Shown here: piece after piece, positions 26,429 to 34,803 of the stretch
Layout of the letters: every line of letters begins with the position of its first letter
Numbering within the stretch: the first letter of the stretch is position 1
Source: Bacillaceae bacterium Marseille-Q3522
Lineage (GTDB): Bacteria; Bacillota; Bacilli; Bacillales; Cytobacillaceae
NCBI GenBank assembly: GCA_017898095.1
Contig: JAGKQJ010000010.1
Location: forward strand, 1-46,551
DNA: 46,551 bases
Reading direction: 5' to 3'
The notes under the pieces: model-generated
What the model was told of the DNA's origin: nothing
Seen by the model: the letters and a program-made list of their open reading frames with translations, nothing else
Databases searched by the model: none
Translations under genes and position numbers: made by a program

Positions 26429-27526
26429 TTATCGAAAATATCGTTGAAATGTCTTTTGTAACTGTTTATTGTTTAAATCCGGATTTACGGTATAAGGTGA
26501 CTGCAACGTTAAGATTGAACAAGAAATACCGAACTTCAAGGCTATTTCAGTGTTCGCACCTTTTAAATAAGCATACATGATCCCGGCAACGAGCGAATCC
26601 CCTGCTCCCGTAGCATCTTCCACATGAATTGTTGGTGCGTGAACCGCTCCGTAATCACCTTCTGCTGTCATATAAATCACGCCTTGTTCTGCCCTGGTGA
26701 TGACAACCTTTTCCACACCCATTTTCATTATTTTTTGCCCTGCTAGAAAAAAGTCTCCTTCATTTGCAAATTTCATTTTTGTCAGTGTCTCCGCTTCGCT
26801 TTGATTCGCAACCAACCACTTAACACCGCTTAAATCTTGCGGAAGTTTTTTTATTTTCGGTGCAGAGACTGTTGTAATGCAAATTGGTATATTCTCGCTT
26901 CGGCAACGTTCTATTATTGCGGAAATTACTTTTTTCGGAAAGTTTGTATCTAAAACAACGATATTAGCTGAACTTATATGGCCCCATCTCTTTTCAATAA
27001 TGTCAACAGTTACTTCGTCATAAATAGCCATGTCGGCAAACGCAACTGACATTTCTCCGCCCGGCTGAAGAATAGCCGTATATGTACCTGTTTTTATGTT
27101 TTCACAAGTTGAGGATGGCCTCATATCAACATTTTCCTTCGTATGCTTACATATCCATTTTCCTTCTTGATCATTTCCCAACACGGTCAGTAATGCTGTA
27201 TCACATCCTAATTTCCCGAGATTTTCCGCGATATTTCTTGCTACACCGCCGCAGGATTGTGAGGTTTTTGCCGGATTGGAGGTACCACATTCGATTTGTT
27301 CTTCCACTTGAATTTTCCGGTCAATATTTGCTGCGCCAATACAAATAATATCCTTTCTGTCCGGCAGTACATAAGCGCGGCCAAGCAGTTTTCCTTGCTT
27401 TGTTAACGACGAAATATAGCCGGCAACCGCTGAGCGGGATAGATTTGTTTTCACGGCAAGCTCATTTTGCGTAATAAAAGGATTGTCGGTAATGAATTGC
27501 AGGATCAGTCTTTCCTTTTCGTTCAT
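26429..27526 (-). CDS. psuK: Pseudouridine kinase with N-terminal HTH
   Basis: This 365-aa protein first carries a winged HTH (residues ~1-55, NELAVKTNLSRSAVAGYISS), then a PfkB-type sugar kinase. ICIGAANIDRK, GGVARNIAENLGKLG and the anion-hole motif VEDATGAGDSLVAG are intact. It phosphorylates pseudouridine to feed PsuG; the fused HTH is common in Firmicute homologues and may regulate the operon. ATG 27526 follows AAGGAGGG. A TTGCAA-17-TATTAT promoter lies upstream. Confidence 0.85.
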   Translation of the reverse strand: MNEKERLILQFITDNPFITQNELAVKTNLSRSAVAGYISSLTKQGKLLGRAYVLPDRKDIICIGAANIDRKIQVEEQIECGTSNPAKTSQSCGGVARNIAENLGKLGCDTALLTVLGNDQEGKWICKHTKENVDMRPSSTCENIKTGTYTAILQPGGEMSVAFADMAIYDEVTVDIIEKRWGHISSANIVVLDTNFPKKVISAIIERCRSENIPICITTVSAPKIKKLPQDLSGVKWLVANQSEAETLTKMKFANEGDFFLAGQKIMKMGVEKVVITRAEQGVIYMTAEGDYGAVHAPTIHVEDATGAGDSLVAGIMYAYLKGANTEIALKFGISCSILTLQSPYTVNPDLNNKQLQKTFQRYFR

Positions 27527-27562
27527 CTGTACCCTCCTTCCAAAGTAACAACATATGTCTAT

Positions 27563-27591
27563 ATAATAAACTTTTGTTCTTGGTTTTGCAA
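27563..27591 (-). promoter_or_regulatory. psuK-psuG promoter
   Basis: On the minus strand TTGCAA (27591-27586) and TATTAT (27568-27563) are separated by 17 bases, a good sigma-A promoter about 37 bases from the psuK ATG. The spacer includes AAGAACAAAAG. Confidence 0.6.
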
Positions 27592-27599
27592 TCACATTT

Positions 27600-27957
27600 T
27601 TCTTTTAACAGTTGTTAACGGTGCAAAAAACACTGTCCGCAACGGAGACAGTCCAACTCACAAATGAATTCACGAATGTACGCTTCCCTCACCAATTCAG
27701 GTAAAATTACTTCATCCATTTCATAAACGTAAAGAGCTTGTTCCTATTGTGAGCGGGAATAAATTCCATAAGGATTTTCCTTCAAAACTCAACTATTAAG
27801 CTTCACGCTCGGGCTTAACTGACGCACTTCAAAATTTCTTCCAGCTTCAAATCTCGAAACCTCTCTCTTGGACGAAACAACAAAAAAGGACCTCTCAAGG
27901 CGTAAAAGCGACGCTGAGACATCCATATTTTCTTGCTTTCACATTATCAACTTTTCA
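27600..27957 (-). other. Intergenic stretch with a 45-codon frame, possible repeated element
   Basis: No conventional gene fits these 358 bases. On the minus strand a frame from ATG 27926 to the TGA at 27789 reads MDVSASLLRLERSFFVVSSK, then a Glu/Arg-rich continuation ending LSPSVKLNS. There is no ribosome site. Similar 'MDVSASLLRLERSFFVV' translations are, as far as I recall, common spurious ORFs in Bacillaceae genomes, which suggests a multicopy non-coding element rather than a protein. Both flanking genes (psuK and motB) are intact. Confidence 0.35.
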
Positions 27958-28728
27958 TTATTCTGTACTGCTATTTGGCATTATCAATATTTCTACACGC
28001 CTGTTTCTTGCTCTTCCCTCACTCGTTTCGTTTGACGCCACCGGCTGAAATTCACCAAAGCCTTTCGCACTAAACCAGCTTGGATCCAGCTGGTCATTTT
28101 GCAGGATGACTTTCATAAAATTAACGGCACGCATCACGCTCAACTCCCAATTCGACTCAAAATTAGCATTACGGATTGGAACATTGTCCGTATGTCCGCT
28201 TATAATGATATTGCGCGGCGGATCCATGACAAGTAAATCAGCAATTTCATGTGCAGTCTCTATATCTTCTTCCCTTACTTCTGCGCTGCCGGATGCAAAT
28301 AAAACATTATCACGAATAGAAACCAACAATCCTTCTCCGGTTAATGAAGTTTCTAATTTATCGTCTAAATTATTTTCTTGAATATAAGATTCTACTTTGT
28401 TCTGAATTGCTTCCAATTCCCCTTTTTCAGCACCGAGCTTGTATATTTCTTTTTCCTCGAAATTATTCTGGCTTTCATCATCTTCTTTATCAGGCATTTC
28501 CATATTCCCTTCCGGCACGGGACTCGGAAAATCAAAAATACCGGAGCCGCCTGATAATACATTATTAAATGCTCTTGATAATGCTTGGAACTTTTGTGCA
28601 TCTACTGCACTGGAGGCGAATAGCACGATAAACAAAGCAAGAAGCAGCGTTAAAATATCCGCGTATGGAATTAACCAAGATTCACTGATATGTTCCTCAT
28701 CCTTTTTTCTTCTTCTGCGCTTACTCAT
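27958..28728 (-). CDS. motB: Flagellar motor stator protein MotB
   Basis: This 256-aa stator subunit couples proton flow to flagellar rotation. A basic N-terminus (MSKRRRRKKDEE) precedes the single membrane helix WLIPYADILTLLLALFIVL, which holds the proton-binding Asp24, the same position as in B. subtilis MotB. The OmpA-like peptidoglycan-binding domain at the C-terminus shows IIISGHTDNVPI and SEGRARNRRVEI. Its ATG overlaps the motA stop by eight bases, so translation is coupled. I saw no clear terminator after it. Confidence 0.92.
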   Translation of the reverse strand: MSKRRRRKKDEEHISESWLIPYADILTLLLALFIVLFASSAVDAQKFQALSRAFNNVLSGGSGIFDFPSPVPEGNMEMPDKEDDESQNNFEEKEIYKLGAEKGELEAIQNKVESYIQENNLDDKLETSLTGEGLLVSIRDNVLFASGSAEVREEDIETAHEIADLLVMDPPRNIIISGHTDNVPIRNANFESNWELSVMRAVNFMKVILQNDQLDPSWFSAKGFGEFQPVASNETSEGRARNRRVEILIMPNSSTE

Positions 28729-29515
28729 CGTTATTTACACTGCTTTCCTGAAAAAATTTACTTCGTTCTCTTGAAGGTAAATAAGAAACAAGCTTTTGTT
28801 CAATAATTCGCGGAGCTTCTCCTTCCAGAATCGACAAAATACCTTCGATCATCATATATTTTATCCTTACTTCCTGCTGTGATTTCCGCTTTAATTTATT
28901 TGCAAAAGGATGCCATAAAACATAACCGGAAAATATCCCTAACATCGTTGCCACAAATGCCGCACTGATAGCTATACCTAACGAATCCGTATCATTCATA
29001 TCGCCAAGCGCTGCAATTAAACCAATGACAGCTCCCAACACACCGAGTGTCGGCGCATATGTCCCTGCCTGCGTAAAGATCCCGGCACCTACTTGATGTC
29101 TCTCTTCCATTGCTTCAATTTCTTCTGTTAAAACATCGCGAATATAATCTGCACTTTGGCCATCCACTGCAAGAGAAAGTCCGTTTCTCAAAAAGCGATC
29201 CTCAACATCGTTTGTTTTTGATTCCAGTGCTAATAAGCCTTCCTTTCTTGCCAGTTGCGCCCAGTCGGAAAACATGCGGATAATTTCCGTTGGATTGCCA
29301 ATATTTTTCTCTGTAAATAATATTTTAAATAATTTTGGTACCCGCTTAATTTCATCAGTTGGAAAAGCTATTACGACAGAAGCAATCGTCCCAAAAATAA
29401 TGATAAGGATAGCTGCCGGGTTCATGAGTACACTGAAGCTGACGCCTTTTAAAAACATTCCCACTCCAATTGCAATAAATCCAAAAATCACGCCAAATAC
29501 TGATGTTTTGTCCAT
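28721..29515 (-). CDS. motA: Flagellar motor stator protein MotA
   Basis: This 264-aa stator subunit has four membrane segments. It reads MDKTSVFGVIFGFIAIGVGM at the start, then GTYAPTLGVLGAVIGLIAAL and a conserved cytoplasmic loop (FPTDEIKRVPKLFKILF). Sequence is close to B. subtilis MotA throughout. The frame is open to 29563, but ATG 29515 has AGGTGA seven bases upstream and gives the MotA N-terminus. A sigma-D-like promoter lies 46 bases further up. Confidence 0.92.
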   Translation of the reverse strand: MDKTSVFGVIFGFIAIGVGMFLKGVSFSVLMNPAAILIIIFGTIASVVIAFPTDEIKRVPKLFKILFTEKNIGNPTEIIRMFSDWAQLARKEGLLALESKTNDVEDRFLRNGLSLAVDGQSADYIRDVLTEEIEAMEERHQVGAGIFTQAGTYAPTLGVLGAVIGLIAALGDMNDTDSLGIAISAAFVATMLGIFSGYVLWHPFANKLKRKSQQEVRIKYMMIEGILSILEGEAPRIIEQKLVSYLPSRERSKFFQESSVNNDE

Positions 29516-29568
29516 ATCTGATTCACCTGTCTTATCTAATCTATCGTCCATCAAAGCATTCATATATT

Positions 29569-29595
29569 ATTTCGACATTTTTCCGTTTTTTTTTA
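29569..29595 (-). promoter_or_regulatory. Sigma-D-like promoter of motAB
   Basis: On the minus strand TAAA (29595-29592) and GTCGAAAT (29576-29569) are exactly 15 bases apart. The sigma-D consensus is TAAA-N15-GCCGATAT; the -10 matches 6 of 8. motAB is sigma-D dependent in B. subtilis. Confidence 0.6.
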
Positions 29596-29835
29596 GGCTT
29601 TTTTCCTGCAAATGAAAAACTGCGTAAAATCATTTTCCGTCAAGTGATATAATTTGGCATATTGTTGTGTCCTGTTTAAAGCAAAATGAGTCGAAGTTGC
29701 GGGAAAAAATAGCTGAAACCGGAAATAACTGAGAGAAGCAGCTTTCTATCCAGGAAAGCAAAAAATATTGGGAGTATTTTTTTATTTTTTCGGAATATAG
29801 ATAAACTATCAGCTTGTCCGATAAAATCAGAAGGC

Positions 29836-30095
29836 AGGGACATATATTTCTGAAATGAGGACATTAACTTCTAATATGAGGACATTTTTTTTCAGAATGA
29901 GGTCATAAACTTCCAGTATGAGGACATTTTTCTCCGCAATGGGGACATAAACTTGGGATTGGTACATTTTTTCCCTTAATGAGGACATATATTTCTGAAA
30001 TGGGATCATTAATTCTCAGTATGGGGACATATTTTTCCGATATGGGAACATAAACTTCAAAAATAGGGACATTAATCTCCGAATTGAGAATACAT
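29836..30095 (+). repeat. Array B: twelve 21-bp units (GGACATWWAYTTC)
   Basis: The ACAT core (or TCAT) starts at 29840, 29861, 29882, 29903, 29924, 29945, 29964, 29985, 30006, 30027, 30048 and 30069. All steps are 21 bases except one of 19, and a possible thirteenth follows at 30092. The unit is about GAGGACATAAACTTCNNAAT. Its reverse complement is the unit of array A, so the two arrays share one motif in opposite orientation. Units 1 and 8 are the same over ACATATATTTCTGAAATG. It fills the gap between motA and the DUF1992 gene. The region 29596-29835 between it and the motA promoter shows nothing I can assign. Confidence 0.88.
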
Positions 30096-30117
30096 ATGTG
30101 AAATGTTAGCTAGTGCA

Positions 30118-30145
30118 AATAAAAAAGCAAGGAAAATTTCCTTGC
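30118..30145 (-). terminator. Terminator after the DUF1992 gene
   Basis: GCAAGGAAA and TTTCCTTGC form a stem (30127-30145) with, in the leftward direction, a TTTTTTATTT tail. It begins five bases past the stop. Confidence 0.8.
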
Positions 30146-30149
30146 GAAT

Positions 30150-30536
30150 TCATTTCTCATAAAATCTATCGTAAATTTTATCCTGATAATTTTTAAAGAT
30201 CGAGGAGTTTGTTTGCTTCCCTCTTTTCGCCATTGCCTGATTAAAGCGCAGCAGTTTTTCATTTAGCTTATTTTGCAGCTGCTCTTTTTCCCTTTCGTCA
30301 TCACATGCTTTTAGTAAATCTTCAATTGTCATCATTTCTTGCTTTAACTGATTTTCTTCCACTGAAAAACCGCTGTTTTTCAATATACGGTATGCCATCC
30401 GCAGTTCCTCTGGAATTGCAGCTAAATCATCATCTTTCGGAAAAGGCTTGCCAAATCCGGGAAGGTGATTGAACTCGCCGTCTTCATAGGCCTTCTTAAT
30501 CCGTTCTTCCGATATATTTCTTGAGAAATCGATCAT
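30150..30536 (-). CDS. DUF1992 (DnaJ-related) protein, YhdN-like
   Basis: A 128-aa protein of the DUF1992 family, known from DnaJ-homologue subfamily C member 28 proteins but without a J domain. The signature is present: EERIKKAYEDGEFNHLPGFG followed by KPFPKDDDLAAIPEELRMAY. Function is not known. ATG 30536 is preferred to GTG 30542, because AAGGGGGTG lies directly in front and overlaps the GTG. Confidence 0.75.
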   Translation of the reverse strand: MIDFSRNISEERIKKAYEDGEFNHLPGFGKPFPKDDDLAAIPEELRMAYRILKNSGFSVEENQLKQEMMTIEDLLKACDDEREKEQLQNKLNEKLLRFNQAMAKRGKQTNSSIFKNYQDKIYDRFYEK

Positions 30537-30681
30537 CCCCACCCCCTTAAATCTTCAAATCAGCATTTCTAATTATATGAAATATCATTTTTCCGATCAT
30601 CTACATTGATTTTCAATTCTACGAAAATTGAAAAACTCCTGCCCATCTCCAATGTGTAAACAGTAAAAGCAACCCCTTAAG

Positions 30682-30733
30682 CTGACTTAGCGGCAATTTT
30701 TCGCTATACTTTATTAATAGAACGAATTCGTTC
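30682..30733 (+). promoter_or_regulatory. topB promoter with a palindrome at the transcription start
   Basis: CTGACT (30682-30687) and TATACT (30705-30710) are 17 bases apart. A perfect 14-bp palindrome GAACGAATTCGTTC (30720-30733) sits just after the -10 box, covering the expected start and the beginning of the leader. AAAGGAG follows at 30736. Confidence 0.6.
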
Positions 30734-30747
30734 GAAAGGAGATTTTT

Positions 30748-32832
30748 ATGAAATCAATAGTACTTGCAGAAAAACCAAGTGTTGCACGGGAAATTGCCCG
30801 CGTACTTGGTTGTAAAAAAACAACTAAAAATTATATCGAAGGCGATAAATATATTGTTTCCTGGGCACTCGGGCATTTAATCGAATTAAAAATGCCGGAA
30901 CATTACGATAAACGCTACGCCACCTGGAGGCTCGAAGATCTTCCTATTATACCAGAAAAAATGGGATTGAAGGTAATGAAACAAACGAGCCACCAGTATC
31001 GGGCCATTGAGCAGCTTGCAAAACGGAAGGATGTAAACGAGTGCATCATTGCAACCGATGCCGGCCGTGAAGGAGAACTAGTTGCACGCTGGATTTTAGA
31101 AAAACTGCACTGGAAAAAACCGATTAAACGTCTGTGGATTTCCTCGCAAACAGACCGCGCAATCAAGGATGGCTTCCGCCAATTAAAGCCGGGAAAACAA
31201 TTTGATAACCTTTATCAATCGGCTGTCTGCCGGGCGGAAGCGGATTGGCTAATCGGTCTGAATGTAACGAGGGCATTAACGACAAAATTTAAAGATCCGT
31301 TATCTGCCGGACGTGTACAAACGCCGACACTGGCTCTAATCATGGATCGGGAAAAACAGATCCAATCCTTCGTTCCGCAGAGCTATTGGACGATTTCGGC
31401 AAAAATTGGTCCCTTGCAGGCAAGCTGGGAAAACAACGGGGAAAAGCGGCTTTTTTCCAAAGAAAAAGCAGTGCAGCTTATCGCAAAATTAAAAGGAAAA
31501 AAAGGAATTGTATCAAGCATTTTAACAAAACAAAAAACAGAACAGCAGCCGCTTCCGTACGATTTAACAGAATTACAGCGGGATGCCAATAAACGGTTCG
31601 GCTTTTCTGCGAAAAAAACTTTAACCGTTCTGCAGCGTCTTTATGAACAATATAAACTTGTAAGCTATCCGCGGACAGACTCCCGCTATTTAACGACTGA
31701 TATTGAAAATACGATGGCGGACCGCCTGCAGGCACTGTCTGCTGCATACAAAGAAGAAGTGCGTCCTGCAATGCAAAATAAAGGTAAGGTACTGGCAAAG
31801 CGTGTTTTTAATAATGAAAAAGTCAGCGACCATCACGGGCTAATTCCGACAGAAGAACGACCGTTTCTCTCTGATTTAAGTCCAGATGAACGGAAGCTGT
31901 ACGATCTTATCGTTAAACGGTTTTTAGCTCTCTTTTATCCTGCATATCAATATGAAAATATTCATGTTATCATCTCGGTTGATGGGGAAACTTTTACAAC
32001 AAGCGATACGGTCGTTTTAGAAGAAGGGTTTAAGAAGCTCACAGGAAATAAGGAAGAAGAAAAACAAGGCTTAGCCAATGTGAAAAAAGGAGCGACTTTT
32101 TCAGTTCAAGCAATTGAGCTGCAGGAAAAGCAGACAGAACCGCCGCTTCGCTTTTCGGAAGCAGACCTTCTGGCGAGAATGGAGAAATACGGACTGGGTA
32201 CGCCTGCGACGCGCGCAGAAATTATTGAGCGCCTTATCGAAACAGAAGCAACTGAACGGCAAAACGGACGGCTTTCCCCTACAAAAAAAGGCAAGCAGTT
32301 AATTGAATTAGTCCATGATGAGCTTAAATCGCCAAAACTTACGGCAAAATGGGAACAACAGCTTGAATTAATTGCAAAAGGAAAAGCAAATCCGCAACAA
32401 TTTTTAACAAATATTAGAAAACAAACAGAATCACTTGTCAGCGAAATCAAGAAGAGCAATCAAACGTACCGTGCCTATAACCTGACAGGTTCAAAATGTC
32501 CGGAGTGCCAGTCTCTATTAAAAGAACGAAATACGAAGGATGGAAAAATTCTTGTCTGCTCAAACCCGGAATGCCACTATCGCAGAAGAAAAGAAGCGAA
32601 ACTGTCCAATCGCCGCTGTCCGCAATGCCATAAAAAAATGGAAATTCATCAGGGCAAAGCTGGCACATATTTTCAATGTCGCACCTGTAATATCGTTGAA
32701 AAAGCAACGGATAAAAAGAAAGCAGTCTCTAAACATGAAGAAAGAAAGCTGCTAAATAAGTATCAACAAAAGGAATCTTTTGGAACGAGTATAGGTGATT
32801 TACTGAAGTCGGCATTAGAAGAGAAGGAATAG
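30748..32832 (+). CDS. topB: DNA topoisomerase III
   Basis: This 694-aa type IA topoisomerase relaxes and decatenates DNA. The Toprim domain starts at VLAEKPSVAREIARVLGCKK, with the metal Asp/Glu in DAGREGELVAR. The catalytic Tyr lies in LVSYPRTDSRYL (~residue 310), followed by the HHGLIPTE block. The C-terminus has two zinc-ribbon-like units (CPECQS...CSNPEC and CPQCHK...CRTC). The B. subtilis protein is slightly longer (about 727 aa). Start ATG 30748 follows AAAGGAG. Confidence 0.92.
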   Translation: MKSIVLAEKPSVAREIARVLGCKKTTKNYIEGDKYIVSWALGHLIELKMPEHYDKRYATWRLEDLPIIPEKMGLKVMKQTSHQYRAIEQLAKRKDVNECIIATDAGREGELVARWILEKLHWKKPIKRLWISSQTDRAIKDGFRQLKPGKQFDNLYQSAVCRAEADWLIGLNVTRALTTKFKDPLSAGRVQTPTLALIMDREKQIQSFVPQSYWTISAKIGPLQASWENNGEKRLFSKEKAVQLIAKLKGKKGIVSSILTKQKTEQQPLPYDLTELQRDANKRFGFSAKKTLTVLQRLYEQYKLVSYPRTDSRYLTTDIENTMADRLQALSAAYKEEVRPAMQNKGKVLAKRVFNNEKVSDHHGLIPTEERPFLSDLSPDERKLYDLIVKRFLALFYPAYQYENIHVIISVDGETFTTSDTVVLEEGFKKLTGNKEEEKQGLANVKKGATFSVQAIELQEKQTEPPLRFSEADLLARMEKYGLGTPATRAEIIERLIETEATERQNGRLSPTKKGKQLIELVHDELKSPKLTAKWEQQLELIAKGKANPQQFLTNIRKQTESLVSEIKKSNQTYRAYNLTGSKCPECQSLLKERNTKDGKILVCSNPECHYRRRKEAKLSNRRCPQCHKKMEIHQGKAGTYFQCRTCNIVEKATDKKKAVSKHEERKLLNKYQQKESFGTSIGDLLKSALEEKE

Positions 32833-32860
32833 CAATTTTTTTGCTTTCCTTCTTATTTTT
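32823..32860 (+). terminator. Terminator of topB
   Basis: GAAGG...AGCAA pairs with TTGCT...CCTTC with a two-base mismatch in the middle, followed by TTATTTTT. The left arm overlaps the stop codon of topB. Confidence 0.65.
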
Positions 32861-32961
32861 CTATTCTCTAATAGAAAACGATTTAAAGGAACAACTATTT
32901 CTTTTTCCCATCGGAAAGGCTACAATGAAGTAGATATTATGAAGGTAAAGGAGCGGAAGTC

Positions 32962-34194
32962 ATGAGCAATTTTCATGAAAACTTAGAGAAATATGCAGAA
33001 CTGGCTGTGAAAGTAGGTGTCAATATTCAAAAAGGGCAGACGCTTGTGATAAACACAACCCTTCACGCAGCAGCATTCGTCCGTCAGATCGTGAAAAAAG
33101 CATACGAAACAGGGGCAAAAAATGTCATTGTCAACTGGACAGACGATACCGTCACGAAATTAAAATATGATTTAGCACCGGATGAAGCTTTTACTACATA
33201 CCCTGAATGGCGCGCAAAAGAAGTCATAGCTCTGGCAGAAGAAAACGCTGCGTTTATGTCAGTTTTATCCTCCAGTCCGGATTTATTAAAAGGTGTTAAG
33301 CCGGAACGAATTGCCAATTTTCAAAAAGCATCCGGACAGGCATTGCAGGAATTCCGTAAGGCGATTCAATCGGACAAGGTAAGCTGGACCGTTATCGCTG
33401 CCCCATCAGAAGAATGGGCGGCAAAAGTTTTTCCTGATTCCCCGAAAGAAGAACAGGTTTCCCTGCTATGGGATGCAATTTTTAAAGCAACAAGAGTTGA
33501 TACGGATGACCCGATAGGGGCTTGGAAAAAACATGATCAAACTTTACACGAAAAAGTTGCTTACTTAAATGAAAAGAAATACAAAAAACTCCACTATTTA
33601 GCTCCTGGTACTGATTTAACAATTGAACTTCCGGAAAACCATCTATGGATTGGAGCCGGAAGTGTCAATGAGCACGGTGCGGAGTTTATGGCAAATATGC
33701 CGACAGAAGAAGTCTTTACTGTTCCGCATAAAACCGGGGTAAACGGCCATGTATCAAGTACAAAACCGTTAAGCTACGGCGGGAATATTATTGATAACTT
33801 TACGATTACGTTTAAAGACGGCCGTATTGTCGATGTGAAAGCAGAGGAAGGCGAAGAAATTTTAAAGAAGATCGTCGAAACAGACGAAGGATCCCATTAT
33901 CTCGGTGAGGTCGCGTTAGTACCTCATCAGTCGCCGATCTCCCAGTCTGAGATCCTTTTTTACAATACGTTATTTGATGAGAATGCTTCCAATCATCTTG
34001 CCATCGGCTGCGCCTATGCCTTCTGTATCGAAGGCGGCAAAAAAATGTCCAGTGAAGAGCTGGAAAAAAACGGTCTGAACGAAAGCATCACCCATGTCGA
34101 CTTTATGATTGGCTCTGCCGAAATGAATATCGAGGGTGTCACAAAAGAAGGCAAAACCGAACCAATCTTCCAAAACGGCAACTGGGCTATATGA
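32962..34194 (+). CDS. ampS: M29 family aminopeptidase (AmpS/AmpT type)
   Basis: This 410-aa cytoplasmic metallo-aminopeptidase is of the thermophilic M29 type. The C-terminal domain shows MPTEEVFTVPHKTGVNGHVS with a metal Glu, a conserved block LGEVALVPHQSPIS, ILFYNTLFDENASNHLAIG with His and Tyr, and THVDFMIGSAEMNI with the His/Asp pair. The N-terminal domain (GQTLVINTTLHAAAFVRQIV) is typical. ATG 32962 follows AAAGGAGCGG. No partner gene is close by. Confidence 0.88.
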   Translation: MSNFHENLEKYAELAVKVGVNIQKGQTLVINTTLHAAAFVRQIVKKAYETGAKNVIVNWTDDTVTKLKYDLAPDEAFTTYPEWRAKEVIALAEENAAFMSVLSSSPDLLKGVKPERIANFQKASGQALQEFRKAIQSDKVSWTVIAAPSEEWAAKVFPDSPKEEQVSLLWDAIFKATRVDTDDPIGAWKKHDQTLHEKVAYLNEKKYKKLHYLAPGTDLTIELPENHLWIGAGSVNEHGAEFMANMPTEEVFTVPHKTGVNGHVSSTKPLSYGGNIIDNFTITFKDGRIVDVKAEEGEEILKKIVETDEGSHYLGEVALVPHQSPISQSEILFYNTLFDENASNHLAIGCAYAFCIEGGKKMSSEELEKNGLNESITHVDFMIGSAEMNIEGVTKEGKTEPIFQNGNWAI

Positions 34195-34368
34195 AAAGCG
34201 GAGGGCGCTGGATCTAAAAAGAAAAGCGGAGGACGCTTGCCCAGCCGCGACAAGCTTAAGACGGGTCAACATAAAGTCCGCTTTTTGACTTTATGTTGAC
34301 CTGGCTTAAGACCTCGAGCGGCTAGCGCCCGGAGCTGGATCTAAAAAGAAAAGCGGAGGGCGCTTGCC
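34195..34368 (+). repeat. Palindromic intergenic repeat element (BIME/REP-like)
   Basis: The module AAAAGCGGAGGRCGCTTG / GGAGCTGGATCTAAAAAG occurs in full at 34222-34348 and partly on both sides (34195-34221 and 34349-34368). The centre is a perfect 15-bp stem, GGTCAACATAAAGTC at 34264-34278 and its complement at 34287-34301, flanked by paired CTTAAG hexamers. GC content is higher than the surroundings. I recall closely similar 'GCGCCGGAGCTGGA' elements scattered between genes of many Bacillaceae. 34369-34494 adds a G-rich stretch without a gene. Confidence 0.7.
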
Positions 34369-34494
34369 ATTCTGGAGGTGAGAAGTTGGAAGTGAGAGGT
34401 GAGAATTGGAGAAGCTCGCACAGCGAGTTAAACAAGATTTTTACGGCTTTTGACTTCTGTGTTTTACTTACCTTTATTTAGGAGGGAAGAGGCT

Positions 34495-34770
34495 ATGATT
34501 CAATTGCATCTTGTTGTTTCCGGAAGAGTCCAAGGCGTTGGTTTTCGTTATTTTGCACACAAATTGGCGAATGAATTTGCAGTCAACGGATGGGTGAAAA
34601 ATAGCCCGAACGGTGATGTTGAAATAATGGTTACCGGTGAAAAGGATGTTCTGGATTCTTTTATTGAAAAGCTAAAAAAAGGAAACCGTTTTGCGAAAGT
34701 AAAGCATATTGCCATTCATCCCAGAGAAGAGATAGAACCATTTTCCTCTTTTCAGATCAAACATTATTAG
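34495..34770 (+). CDS. acyP: Acylphosphatase
   Basis: This 91-aa enzyme hydrolyses carboxyl-phosphate bonds. The catalytic loop VSGRVQGVGFRYF holds the essential Arg, and NGWVKNSPNGDVEI holds the Asn. Length is exactly the family's. The frame opens at 34450, but ATG 34495, eight bases after GGAGGG, gives the right N-terminus. Confidence 0.92.
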   Translation: MIQLHLVVSGRVQGVGFRYFAHKLANEFAVNGWVKNSPNGDVEIMVTGEKDVLDSFIEKLKKGNRFAKVKHIAIHPREEIEPFSSFQIKHY

Positions 34771-34803
34771 ATGGAACACTACTAACAAATAAGGGGGAGA
34801 AAA

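Noticed and set aside
29827-30009. 60-aa ORF on the minus strand in array B
   Set aside because: Same artefact of the 21-base period; no ribosome site, and it ends in the middle of the array.
30720-30733. LexA (SOS) box at topB
   Set aside because: The Bacillus LexA site needs CGAAC-N4-GTTCG; here the halves are six bases apart.
34264-34301. Terminator of ampS
   Set aside because: The stem is perfect but has no T run after it; its constant flanks fit a dispersed repeat element better.
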